32,389 bases of DNA from assembly GCA_028282465.1 (NCBI GenBank), contig JANQHX010000032.1, forward strand, positions 1-32,389, given 5' to 3'. The number at the start of each line of letters is the position of its first letter. Within the stretch, counting starts at the first letter, position 1. This DNA comes from Gynuella sp. (GTDB taxonomy: Bacteria > Pseudomonadota > Gammaproteobacteria > Pseudomonadales > Natronospirillaceae). This document shows, in pieces, positions 1 through 7,789 of this stretch. The position numbers and the translations under genes were made by a program. Below the pieces are notes generated by a model, which was not told the DNA's origin, ran no database searches, and was given only the letters and a program-made list of their open reading frames with translations.

Positions 1-111
1 TCTTCGTTCATTTAGCTAGCTAAACGTCTCTCATCGCGCCTCGACTGAGCTCTTTGTAAGCTCAACAGCAAAGAAATAATTAGTGTGAACAGGCCCTAAA
101 TAACACAAAAC

Positions 112-138
112 ACAAGGTAATGAGTTTAGTTACCTTGT
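112..138 (-). terminator. Candidate terminator of the DUF2062 gene
   Basis: A 9-bp perfect inverted repeat (ACAAGGTAA / TTACCTTGT) with a 9-nt loop overlaps the stop codon of the minus-strand DUF2062 gene. Read on the minus strand it is followed by a T-rich but interrupted tail (GTTTTGTGTTATTT). It fits a rho-independent terminator, but the stem has low GC, so confidence is moderate. Confidence 0.45.
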
Positions 139-647
139 TTTCTAGACTGTCTTTTGGACCAGTTTCGGCGCACTCTCCAGTGCCAAAATCCACTCAGGGC
201 AAAGAAGCCTAATATCCCCAATACCAGACCAGAAACAACTGAGCCAAATACCAACGGCCACCATATTTCCTGAAGCTGTGATTGTATCCAATCAATGGAC
301 AATTCGAATTTCTCAAATTCTGGATCTTCACCCATAAGCCGAGTGCCTAACCAATAATTGAAATAAAAAATAGGGGGCATAGTTAGAGGGTTGGTCACCC
401 AAACCAGTGAAACTGAGATGGGTAAATTCGCGTTTAACCAAATGGCCAACAAGGCTGCGGCTAACATTTGTGAGGGAATGGGTAACATCGCGATAAATAG
501 GCCAATAAAGAATGCCTTTGCGACAGATTTACGGTTAAGATGCCAGAGTCCCGGCTCATGCAACAGATGGCCTAAAAACTGTAGAGACTTATTCTGCTTA
601 AGTTTAGCGGTATCGGGAAGAAGCCGCTTCAGCGCACGTCTGGGCAT
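126..647 (-). CDS. DUF2062 family inner-membrane protein
   Basis: A 173-residue protein beginning MPRRALKRLL. The order matches the DUF2062 family: a basic N-terminus, a Leu/Trp-containing amphipathic stretch (residues about 25-38), a hydrophobic segment rich in P/A/L (about 44-72), a WVTNPLTMPP motif at about 83-92 and a C-terminal hydrophobic segment (about 130-155). It ends in a strongly basic tail. Its molecular role is not established. It is probably an integral inner-membrane protein. It is divergent from comEC with only 36 bp between the starts, the arrangement seen in Pseudomonas, so the two promoters probably overlap. An AGG lies about 9 nt before the ATG. The family assignment is by recognition of motifs; no function is inferred beyond membrane location. 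Confidence 0.85.
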   Translation of the reverse strand: MPRRALKRLLPDTAKLKQNKSLQFLGHLLHEPGLWHLNRKSVAKAFFIGLFIAMLPIPSQMLAAALLAIWLNANLPISVSLVWVTNPLTMPPIFYFNYWLGTRLMGEDPEFEKFELSIDWIQSQLQEIWWPLVFGSVVSGLVLGILGFFALSGFWHWRVRRNWSKRQSRKQGN

Positions 648-683
648 ACCAACCTAGCTTGAATTTCGGAGGCGGGATTATGC

Positions 684-2999
684 ATGGAACGCTCTTTTAT
701 GCCAATGCTCATCATCTTAACTCTGGCGATTTTTTCCGTAACTTTGACTTCACTCTGGCTAGAGTGGCAATTGGGGTTAATTGCCTTAATTTCTGTCAGT
801 ATTTTTTGGCTGTATCTCAAACCAAACTTAAAAACCTTGGTAGTGCTTTTAAGTGCTGCTGTTGCGGGAGCAAACGCCTATTGGCATATTCATTCTGGAA
901 TGGAACATCGCCTTAATTCTGATCAAGTCGGGGTAGAGCTAAACCTACAAGTTAGAGTATTTGAACCACCACAGGTGTTCTCTGATTTTCAAAAAGTTGT
1001 GGTTAAGGTTATCTCACAAGATAAGAATTCAGTTGCTAACGAAACCATTCCTAAACTCCGAAATCTTTGGCTGTATTTTGATAATAGCGACAACGTCAAA
1101 GAGGGCGATATTTGGGAGGTTTCCACAAAGCTAAAACCGCCCTATGGCTACCAAAGCGACGGTGCCTTTAGTCGAAAGCTGTTGATGTTTCGAAACCGAA
1201 TAGATGCTTCTGGAACCGTCCGCAGCTCAATTCGCGTTGCTGAAGCAGAGGGGCTTTCACACTTGCGAAATCGTTTAAAACATCAGGTGGACGAGTCTAC
1301 CCAGTCTCCCATTGCAAAAGCTTGGATCAAATCTTTAGTCTTTGGCGATCTATCTGATTTTAATGAGAATCAAGCCAGGTCTGTTCGAGGTGCCCACATT
1401 CAGCACTTATTGGTGGTTTCGGGGCTGCATTTGGGAACCGCGTTTCTGTATGGCTACCTTATTGCGGGTTTGTTGGTTCGCTTTCTTCCCGTGGTTAGCC
1501 CAAGTATTCCAAGTAATATATTGCAAATTCCTGCGGGCCTTTTATTGGCAGCCAGTTACGCTTTGCTGTGTGGCTTCACCATTCCGACATTACGGGCTTT
1601 GATTATGATTGGTATGCCTTCAGTAATAGCCATTGCCAAAAAAGATCAGCCGCTTTTGTTTGGCTTTTGCCTTGCGGTAATCATGATATTGCTTGTTGAT
1701 CCGTTGGCGATTTTATCCCCTGGTTTTTGGATGTCATTTTCAGCGGTCGCGATTCTAATTTTAGGTTTCAGCTGGCGGGCCCAGATAACTTCAACGAGCC
1801 CGCTGATAAACAAACTATCAACTCTGAAGAATGTTATTTGGCGCCCTCAGTTGTTGATCTTTTTTGGTCTGACTCCCGTGATTTTAAGTGCTGGTCTCGG
1901 GTTCAATCCATTTGCGTTCCTGATCAATCTAGCGCTGGTTCCTGTTTTCTCGATTGTGGTTATACCGTTCACTTTTATTGGGATGATCCTAAATAGTTTT
2001 GGACTTATCGAGTTATCAAGCATTTTTTGGTGGCCCATTGAAATGGCGGCACCGTTACTCACTCAATGGTTACCCAAAGTAGCGAGTTATAATTTGCCCA
2101 TCGCTATCGGTTTTGTTCAATCATTGCTGCTGGTGTGTATAGGACTGTGTTTGGTTTTACCCAGATCATTGCCACTGAAGCCCTTGTTGTTGCTTGTTGT
2201 TTGCTCCGTTATTTGGCCAACGAAACATCGTTTTTCGGGCTTTGAAGTGGTGTTCTTTGATGTTGGCCAAGGCCAATCTGTTCTGGTGGCTAGTGAGGAT
2301 CAAAGCCTTCTATATGACACGGGCATTTGGGTGGCGGAGGGGTTCTCAGCCTACAGCCAGGTTTTGCGGCCGTGGTTTCATCGACGGGGTATAAAATCCA
2401 TCGATCATTTAGTGATAAGCCATGGAGACTTAGACCACTCAGGTGGTGCTGATCAGGTAGTCACGGAGTTGCGGCCCGATCACATTTGGGCGGGTGAACC
2501 AAATAAATCCTCTAACCTAGCCGCAACTCAATGTCAGTCGGCTACGAAATTTAAACTAGGGAAGGTCACAGCTGAATTTCTGCATCCAGATCAAGAATTG
2601 TCATTAGAAGGAAACGACGCCAGTTGTGTACTTTGGCTATATTCTAATGAATATCCTGAAAACGGTGTGTTGCTCACAGGGGATATAACCAAGGCGGTGG
2701 AGTATCGGTTAATTGATAAGGGTGTTTCTCCAGTGGATCTGGTTTCCGTCGCTCATCACGGCAGTAAAACCTCGAGTTCACAAGATTTTCTTGAACAGGT
2801 AAATCCAAAATTAGCTGTAGTTAGTTCTGGGCCATTCAACTCATTTGGTCACCCTAACCCAGAAATAGTGGAAAGATTTCAGGAATTTGGTCAAGTGTTG
2901 AACACCGCAGATTTAGGCACCTTAACCTTTACATTCGATACTGGCCAATGGCTACTTAAGTCACACTCTAAACATCAAAGTTACTGGCTTAATGATTGA
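684..2999 (+). CDS. comEC: ComEC/Rec2-type DNA uptake channel
   Basis: A 771-residue polytopic membrane protein with the full ComEC architecture. The N-terminal membrane/OB-like region (residues 1-200) is followed by the Competence core with the signature VVSGLHLG (about 243-250) and about eight further membrane helices. The C-terminus is a metallo-beta-lactamase-like domain from about 515: FDVGQGQS, SHGDLDHSGG near 580, LLTGDI near 660 and AHHGSK near 690. In naturally competent bacteria ComEC passes single-stranded DNA through the inner membrane. The His/Asp set of the lactamase-like domain is intact, so the gene looks functional. GGAGG lies 12 nt before the chosen ATG. An ATG at position 680 is in another frame, and a second in-frame Met at residue 6 is possible. 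The gene leads the plus-strand envelope cluster, as in Pseudomonas. Confidence 0.93.
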   Translation: MERSFMPMLIILTLAIFSVTLTSLWLEWQLGLIALISVSIFWLYLKPNLKTLVVLLSAAVAGANAYWHIHSGMEHRLNSDQVGVELNLQVRVFEPPQVFSDFQKVVVKVISQDKNSVANETIPKLRNLWLYFDNSDNVKEGDIWEVSTKLKPPYGYQSDGAFSRKLLMFRNRIDASGTVRSSIRVAEAEGLSHLRNRLKHQVDESTQSPIAKAWIKSLVFGDLSDFNENQARSVRGAHIQHLLVVSGLHLGTAFLYGYLIAGLLVRFLPVVSPSIPSNILQIPAGLLLAASYALLCGFTIPTLRALIMIGMPSVIAIAKKDQPLLFGFCLAVIMILLVDPLAILSPGFWMSFSAVAILILGFSWRAQITSTSPLINKLSTLKNVIWRPQLLIFFGLTPVILSAGLGFNPFAFLINLALVPVFSIVVIPFTFIGMILNSFGLIELSSIFWWPIEMAAPLLTQWLPKVASYNLPIAIGFVQSLLLVCIGLCLVLPRSLPLKPLLLLVVCSVIWPTKHRFSGFEVVFFDVGQGQSVLVASEDQSLLYDTGIWVAEGFSAYSQVLRPWFHRRGIKSIDHLVISHGDLDHSGGADQVVTELRPDHIWAGEPNKSSNLAATQCQSATKFKLGKVTAEFLHPDQELSLEGNDASCVLWLYSNEYPENGVLLTGDITKAVEYRLIDKGVSPVDLVSVAHHGSKTSSSQDFLEQVNPKLAVVSSGPFNSFGHPNPEIVERFQEFGQVLNTADLGTLTFTFDTGQWLLKSHSKHQSYWLND

Positions 3000-3058
3000 T
3001 TCCATTGGATTTTTTACTTGGCACTGTTAAATTAGCGGACTAACAACGGAGGTGTTTT

Positions 3059-3688
3059 GTGTTTGATATTCTAAAGTCTGGTGGCTGGTTAATGGTTCCA
3101 ATTCTGCTGTGCTCAGTATTGGTATTGGGTATTGTTGTGGAACGTTACTGGGCTTTGAGAAAAAGTAAGGTGGCACCTAAAGAGTTGCTGGGTAAAGTTT
3201 GGCATCTCATCAAGCAAAATCAGCTGGATGCTTCCAAAATTAAAGCGCTAAAAACCGAAAACCTTTTAGGTCAAATTCTTGCGGCTGGACTGAGCAATTC
3301 AAAACATGGCCGTGAAGTGATGAAAGACAGTATTGAAGAAGCTGCTAGCCATGTGGTTCATGAGATGGAAAGATTTCTATCGACATTAGGAACCATCGCC
3401 GCAATCACTCCTTTACTAGGCTTATTGGGCACAGTATTGGGTATGATCGAAGTTTTCACTGCGATTATGATTCAAGGCACAGGTAACGCTGGGGTTCTAG
3501 CGGGAGGCATTTCCCAAGCATTAATTACAACCGCCGCTGGTCTTACAGTAGCCATACCTGCGTTAGTGTTCCATCGGGCGCTGACTAGGCGTGTCGATGA
3601 GTTATTGGTTGGAATGGAGCAAGATTGCATCAAACTTGTCGACGCGATGCATAACGATAGACATGTCGTTGAATCCAACAAGAAGTAG
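3059..3688 (+). CDS. ExbB/TolQ/MotA-family proton channel subunit
   Basis: A 209-residue inner-membrane protein. TM1 is at about residues 10-30 (MVPILLCSVLVLGIVVER). A cytoplasmic loop follows, then two long helices: about 105-135, containing TPLLGLLGTVLGM, and about 143-172, containing GISQALITTAAGL. These are the conserved TolQ/ExbB signatures. With the following ExbD-like protein it should form a proton-motive-force-driven stator. The partner that receives the energy is not in the window (no TonB or TolA nearby). The start is GTG with ACGGAGG 6-7 nt upstream, a strong ribosome-binding site. Pseudomonas has a TolQ-type gene in the same place between comEC and lpxK. The link to lipid A genes suggests an envelope role, but that is inference. 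Confidence 0.88.
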   Translation: MFDILKSGGWLMVPILLCSVLVLGIVVERYWALRKSKVAPKELLGKVWHLIKQNQLDASKIKALKTENLLGQILAAGLSNSKHGREVMKDSIEEAASHVVHEMERFLSTLGTIAAITPLLGLLGTVLGMIEVFTAIMIQGTGNAGVLAGGISQALITTAAGLTVAIPALVFHRALTRRVDELLVGMEQDCIKLVDAMHNDRHVVESNKK

Positions 3689-3696
3689 GTTGCAGA

Positions 3697-4116
3697 GTGA
3701 ATTTTAGAAAAACTCGCAAAGAAGAAGTCAGTCTCAACCTAACTCCCTTGATTGACGTGGTGTTCTTATTACTGATCTTTTTTATGGTGACGACAACGTT
3801 CACCAAAGAAACCCATCTTGAAATAGATTTGCCCACCTCCAGTAGTACTAAAACTGAACAAGAGTCTGTGCAGTTAGAAGTCGTAGTAGATAGCGGTGGT
3901 AATTATGCGGTTCAGGGTAATTCTTTAACGAAATCGGATTTAACTACATTAAAAAGAGCATTGGAGTTGGAATCAGAAAACATGGATAACCCGCCGCTAA
4001 TTGTGGTGGCTGATGCCAATGCGCCTCATCAGTCTGTCATTAATGTGATGGATGCGGCGGGTCAACTGGGCTTGGTTAAAATACGAATAGCAACCAAGGA
4101 AGAATCTGAGCAGTGA
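3697..4116 (+). CDS. ExbD/TolR-family proton channel subunit
   Basis: A 139-residue protein with a short cytoplasmic N-terminus, one membrane helix (about residues 17-37, NLTPLIDVVFLLLIFFMV) and a periplasmic domain. Asp20 in the helix is the conserved acidic residue that carries protons in ExbD/TolR. The periplasmic part ends with the usual pattern VVADANAPHQSVINVMDAAGQLGL. The gene starts with GTG 8 nt after the stop of the ExbB-like gene and is surely co-translated with it. The pair should assemble as a stator complex. It is not the Tol-Pal operon, because tolA, tolB and pal are absent. Confidence 0.88.
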   Translation: MNFRKTRKEEVSLNLTPLIDVVFLLLIFFMVTTTFTKETHLEIDLPTSSSTKTEQESVQLEVVVDSGGNYAVQGNSLTKSDLTTLKRALELESENMDNPPLIVVADANAPHQSVINVMDAAGQLGLVKIRIATKEESEQ

Positions 4117-4183
4117 CATGAAATCCTGAGATATAATTAAACTATCAATTAGACTTTCTCAGGTTTGGGCATAGCTACCTTAC

Positions 4184-5161
4184 ATGAATATATCCAAGCA
4201 TTGGTACTCAGCCAAACCCACAGCCTTAACCACTATCCTTTATCCCTTTTCGGCACTTTTTGGGGTGCTCTCTTTTCTTAATCGATTAATGACTAAACCT
4301 AAGGCGACTAAGTTTAAGGTGCCGGTTATTGTGGTGGGCAATATCACTGTAGGTGGAACCGGTAAAACGCCTTTCATTCAATGGTTATGCAACGAATTAA
4401 AACAGCAGGGCATTAGACCTGGCATTGTCAGTCGTGGTTATGGTGCTAATTTAGATGCCTATCCATCACAACTGCCTATCAACCCTGACCCATTTATTTA
4501 TGGTGATGAGCCATCATTACTGGCCCAAAATACCGGCGTGCCAGTGGTGATTGATCCAGACAGGGCAAAAGCGGTTAATTATTTAATTGATCAGAATAAT
4601 GTGAATCTGATTATCAGTGATGACGGAATGCAGCATTATAAAATGTGGCGCGACATGGAAATCGCCATGGTGGATGGCACTCGATTATTCGGAAATGGCT
4701 GGTTGTTACCAGCAGGGCCACTGCGAGAGAGGCCAAACAGGCTCAATAAAGTGGACCTCATTATTTCCAAGGGGCATGCCATCCATCACTTCCAGTCTCA
4801 TAGCGTTATGGAATTAAACCCACAACGACCGGTTAATCCTGATAATCCTAATGAGATACTAGATAATAAAGAATCCATCACTGTGATCGCCGGAATAGGG
4901 AATCCTGAGTCATTTTTTAATCTGGTTAAAGACATGGGCTACCAGATTGAAGGACGAGAATTCCCCGACCATCATAGTTATTCCATTGATGACTTCCTTG
5001 AGTTACAGGATTCGCCGATCATCATGACAGAAAAAGATTATATTAAGTGTCAGCACCTAAATCTGAATAACCTTTGGGTCGTTAAGATAGAACCTGACTT
5101 TGATGCAGAGTTCAAAAATCGTCTTCATAATAAAATTCGCAATTTAATGAGTAGTCAATGA
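4184..5161 (+). CDS. lpxK: Tetraacyldisaccharide 4'-kinase (lipid A)
   Basis: LpxK phosphorylates the 4' position of the tetraacyl-disaccharide-1-phosphate lipid A precursor at the cytoplasmic face of the inner membrane. The 325-residue length is normal. An N-terminal hydrophobic segment (about residues 16-33) anchors the protein. The P-loop is VGNITVGGTGKTP (residues 51-63). Other family motifs follow: VSRGYG, GDEPSLLA, SDDGMQHY and GPLRERPNRL. The stop overlaps the kdsB start by ATGA, which implies translational coupling. In Pseudomonas and Escherichia a small ycaR (Trm112-like) gene sits between lpxK and kdsB; it is missing here. No strong Shine-Dalgarno precedes the ATG. Confidence 0.96.
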   Translation: MNISKHWYSAKPTALTTILYPFSALFGVLSFLNRLMTKPKATKFKVPVIVVGNITVGGTGKTPFIQWLCNELKQQGIRPGIVSRGYGANLDAYPSQLPINPDPFIYGDEPSLLAQNTGVPVVIDPDRAKAVNYLIDQNNVNLIISDDGMQHYKMWRDMEIAMVDGTRLFGNGWLLPAGPLRERPNRLNKVDLIISKGHAIHHFQSHSVMELNPQRPVNPDNPNEILDNKESITVIAGIGNPESFFNLVKDMGYQIEGREFPDHHSYSIDDFLELQDSPIIMTEKDYIKCQHLNLNNLWVVKIEPDFDAEFKNRLHNKIRNLMSSQ

Positions 5162-5916
5162 ACTTTAATGTCATTATTCCCGCTAGATTCTCCTCCAGTC
5201 GATTTCCTGGTAAACCTCTAAAAGATATTTGTGGGAAACCCATGGTGTGTCATGTGATCGACCGCGCGCGCGAGTCAAAGAGTCATCGTGTCGCGGTAGC
5301 CACTGATCATGAAGAAATATTTGAGGTCGTGTCTAGCTATAATTGTGAAGTGTTCATTACCAAAGAAGAACATCCAAGTGGCACAGACAGATTGCAAGAA
5401 GCGGCTAGCTTAATGGGCCTTTCAGATCAGGAAATCGTTGTAAATGTTCAAGGTGACGAACCTCTTATATCGCCAGATGTGATCAATCAAGTAGCCCTCA
5501 ATCTATCAAATAACCCTCAGTGTTCAGTCGCTACTTTATTTGAAAAAATAGAATCCAGTGCTGACTTTTTTAATCCGAACATTGTGAAATTAACTCAAGC
5601 AGTGAATGGAGAAGCGCTTTATTTCAGTAGAGCACCCATGCCATGGGCAAGAAATGAGTTTGCGGAGTCAACGGAATCTTTGCCCGGCGATCACCCGGCT
5701 AAGCGGCATTTAGGTATTTATTCATATTTGGTTAGAGCCCTAAATAGTTTTGTTCATTGGCCAGAAACTGAGTTAGAACAAATTGAAAAACTGGAACAGC
5801 TTAGATTTATTGAAAACAATCATAAAATTCATGTGGCTGAAGCCTGCGTATCTGGAGCTCCTGGAGTGGATACTCCAGAAGATTTAGAAAAAGTAATACA
5901 GATTCTTAAGGGATAA
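5158..5916 (+). CDS. kdsB: CMP-KDO synthetase
   Basis: 3-deoxy-manno-octulosonate cytidylyltransferase couples CTP to KDO, the activated sugar for the lipopolysaccharide inner core. The 252-residue protein has the nucleotidyltransferase start IIPARFSSSRFPGKPL (residues 5-20), VNVQGDEPLI (about 93-102), the FSRAPMPW segment and the C-terminal GIYSYL, EQIEKLEQLRFIE and GVDTPEDL motifs. All are diagnostic of KdsB. The first four bases overlap the lpxK stop (ATGA). It is followed after 2 nt by the phosphatase gene, so this is one operon. Cytoplasmic. Confidence 0.97.
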   Translation: MNFNVIIPARFSSSRFPGKPLKDICGKPMVCHVIDRARESKSHRVAVATDHEEIFEVVSSYNCEVFITKEEHPSGTDRLQEAASLMGLSDQEIVVNVQGDEPLISPDVINQVALNLSNNPQCSVATLFEKIESSADFFNPNIVKLTQAVNGEALYFSRAPMPWARNEFAESTESLPGDHPAKRHLGIYSYLVRALNSFVHWPETELEQIEKLEQLRFIENNHKIHVAEACVSGAPGVDTPEDLEKVIQILKG

Positions 5917-5918
5917 CC

Positions 5919-6419
5919 ATGCAACCTGTAAAAGTTTTGTTCGTGTGTTTAGGGAATATCTGTCGGTCACCTACAGCTGAAGGTGTCTTCAGACAAGTTG
6001 TGGAAGATAATGGCTTGTCACATGTGATAAAAACGGATTCAGCTGGTACTGCTGCCTACCATGTTGGTGAAGGCCCTGATGAACGGTCTCAGCTTGCCGC
6101 CAAAAAACGAGGTTACTTGATATCGGATCTCAAAGCTCGTCAGGTCAGTGACGATGATTTTTTCGAGTTTGACTATATATTGGCAGCAGATTTTCAAAAC
6201 CTAAAAGACCTACAAGATAGACAGAAGTTAAATCTCGACGGCAAAGCGCGGCTTGGATTATTTCTGGATTATTTGGATGAAGATAGTGAACAGGAAATTC
6301 CCGATCCCTATTATGGTGGTGCCAAAGGCTTTGAACATGTCTTAGACCTATGTGAAAAAGCCAGTGAATCACTATTATCAGAGTTAAAAAAGGATCATCA
6401 TCTTGATCGTTCAGAATGA
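5919..6419 (+). CDS. Low-molecular-weight protein tyrosine phosphatase
   Basis: A 166-residue cytoplasmic enzyme with the active-site loop VCLGNICRSPTAEG: nucleophile Cys10 and Arg16 in the C-x5-R motif. The general-acid Asp129 is in IPDPYYGG near the C-terminus. All catalytic residues are present. Family members in bacteria dephosphorylate BY-kinases or other phosphotyrosine proteins. No tyrosine kinase or exopolysaccharide operon is visible here, so the substrate is unknown. In Pseudomonas a homologue occupies the same place between kdsB and murB. AAGGGA precedes the ATG by a few bases, and the end overlaps the murB start by 17 bp. Confidence 0.93.
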   Translation: MQPVKVLFVCLGNICRSPTAEGVFRQVVEDNGLSHVIKTDSAGTAAYHVGEGPDERSQLAAKKRGYLISDLKARQVSDDDFFEFDYILAADFQNLKDLQDRQKLNLDGKARLGLFLDYLDEDSEQEIPDPYYGGAKGFEHVLDLCEKASESLLSELKKDHHLDRSE

Positions 6420-7413
6420 TTTCCTTTTAAGTGAATTCAATTCCTTAGCCATACCCGGAGTGGCTGAGTTTTTTTGTCGTATTGAAACTGAAAATGACTT
6501 ATTAACAGCAATTCAATTAGCCAGAAAAAATGACCTTCCTTTCCACGTATTGGGGGAGGGTACTAACGTGATTTTAGCCTCAAAAATAAATGGTTATATT
6601 TTCCAGATGGCTATTAAAGGTATTGAGTTTGAAAAAAGAAATGATGGTTATTTAGTTCACATCGGCGCTGGTGAAAACTGGCATCACTTAATAGACACAT
6701 GCATTAATAAAGGTGCCTTTGGCCTTGAAAACCTATCGTTAATTCCTGGAACGGTCGGCGCTGCTCCCGTACAGAATATCGGTGCCTATGGCGTTGAAAT
6801 TAAAGATGTTTTGGTTAATTGTAGGGTCTACGACCTGCAGGCAGATTCATTTACCACCCTAAACAATAAACAATGCGAGTTTGGCTACAGATCCAGTGTT
6901 TTTAAAACATCTAGTCGATACATTATTTCCAGAATCACCTTAAAACTGAGTCACACCTTCACCCCTGTGTTGAGGTATGGAGTATTAAGGGATTTAGAGC
7001 CTAACACTCTTACCGCAAAACAGTTTTCTGAATATATTTGCAAAACAAGGCAAGATAAATTGCCTGACTACAAGTTACTTCCAAACGCTGGCAGCTTTTT
7101 TAAGAATCCAATTGTTACTGAACAAAAGAGAAATCAGTTGCTAGAAAACTACCCCAATTTAGTGAGCTTTGAATATGGTAGTGATTATAAGCTGGCTGCC
7201 GGGTGGTTACTGGACCATGCAGGGTTTAAAGGTTACTCAGATCCTGAAACCGGTGTTGGGTTTTATAAGCATCAGGCGTTGGTTTTGATAAACCCGAATG
7301 CGAAGAGTTATGAGCTGTTAAAAAGGACTATTGATATGTCCAGACAAAAAATTGCTGATATGTTCGGAGTAGAGCTAGAGATTGAACCCAGATACATAGG
7401 TATTAGCTGCTAG
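6403..7413 (+). CDS. murB: UDP-N-acetylenolpyruvoylglucosamine reductase
   Basis: MurB is the FAD- and NADPH-dependent cytoplasmic enzyme that reduces UDP-GlcNAc-enolpyruvate to UDP-MurNAc. The 336-residue length and insertions match the type I (Escherichia-like) enzyme. The FAD-binding pattern VLGEGTNVIL (residues 49-58) carries Thr where Ser is usual. Then come IPGTVGAAPVQNIGAYG (114-130), YRSSVF with Arg163, NAGSFFKNP with the catalytic Ser231, and EIEPRYIG with Glu328. The TTG start lies inside the phosphatase gene and overlaps it by 17 bp. There is no in-frame ATG before residue 69, so TTG is the most plausible start; the N-terminal SEFNSLAIPG matches the family beginning. Confidence 0.95.
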   Translation: MIVQNDFLLSEFNSLAIPGVAEFFCRIETENDLLTAIQLARKNDLPFHVLGEGTNVILASKINGYIFQMAIKGIEFEKRNDGYLVHIGAGENWHHLIDTCINKGAFGLENLSLIPGTVGAAPVQNIGAYGVEIKDVLVNCRVYDLQADSFTTLNNKQCEFGYRSSVFKTSSRYIISRITLKLSHTFTPVLRYGVLRDLEPNTLTAKQFSEYICKTRQDKLPDYKLLPNAGSFFKNPIVTEQKRNQLLENYPNLVSFEYGSDYKLAAGWLLDHAGFKGYSDPETGVGFYKHQALVLINPNAKSYELLKRTIDMSRQKIADMFGVELEIEPRYIGISC

Positions 7414-7789
7414 CCTATGCCGGGGAAACCCTCAGCCTTTTTTAGGCACCATTGTTTAGGTACCATTGTTGTACGCATTATGGGTCACCCCTTTGCGAGC
7501 GATTCATTATAGAGCGATAAATCATTTGATTGTTTTCTTGGTATCTTTATTTAATATTTAGGTATTAAGTTAAACGCCTTTATCAGTAATCGCTGTTCTT
7601 TTTGTAATCTTTAACTCTGAGTAAGATAGTTTGTAAAAATTATCGACCCTATAAATTTCTGTGCAAATTGCATAGTCTAACCATTGAATTTAAACCCAGT
7701 GACAAGATTCAACAAATCTTGATTAACTTCCGGTAAGCGAATTATTCGTTTGATATAGTTTGCTGAATTAGCTTTCTCCATTTTCGCCA
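7414..7789. other. 376-bp AT-rich intergenic region with a short tandem repeat
   Basis: No gene is supported here. At 7441-7468 two adjacent 14-base copies, TTTAGGCACCATTG and TTTAGGTACCATTG, differ at one base. A GGGGAAACCC stretch followed after a few bases by a run of T (about 7421-7443) could be a weak transcription stop after murB, but the stem is only 3-4 bp. The rest must hold the promoter of the hybrid kinase. TTGATT (7526) and TTTAAT (7550), spaced 18 bp, are a weak candidate that I do not call. The start of the kinase has no convincing Shine-Dalgarno. Confidence 0.6.
7441..7468. repeat. Two-copy 14-bp tandem repeat
   Basis: TTTAGGCACCATTG is followed directly by TTTAGGTACCATTG, with one C/T difference between copies. 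It lies 28 bp after the murB stop. It could be replication slippage or a pair of tandem binding sites. Nothing else in the sequence supports a function. Confidence 0.7.

Noticed and set aside
3059-4116. The ExbB/ExbD pair as tolQ-tolR of the Tol-Pal system
   Set aside because: tolA, tolB and pal are absent and the pair is embedded between comEC and lpxK, the place of a separate ExbB/ExbD-like pair in Pseudomonas.
4111-4140. Promoter GTGACA/TATAAT before lpxK
   Set aside because: TATAAT at 4132 is good, but the spacing to GTGACA is only 13 bp and no better -35 box is present.
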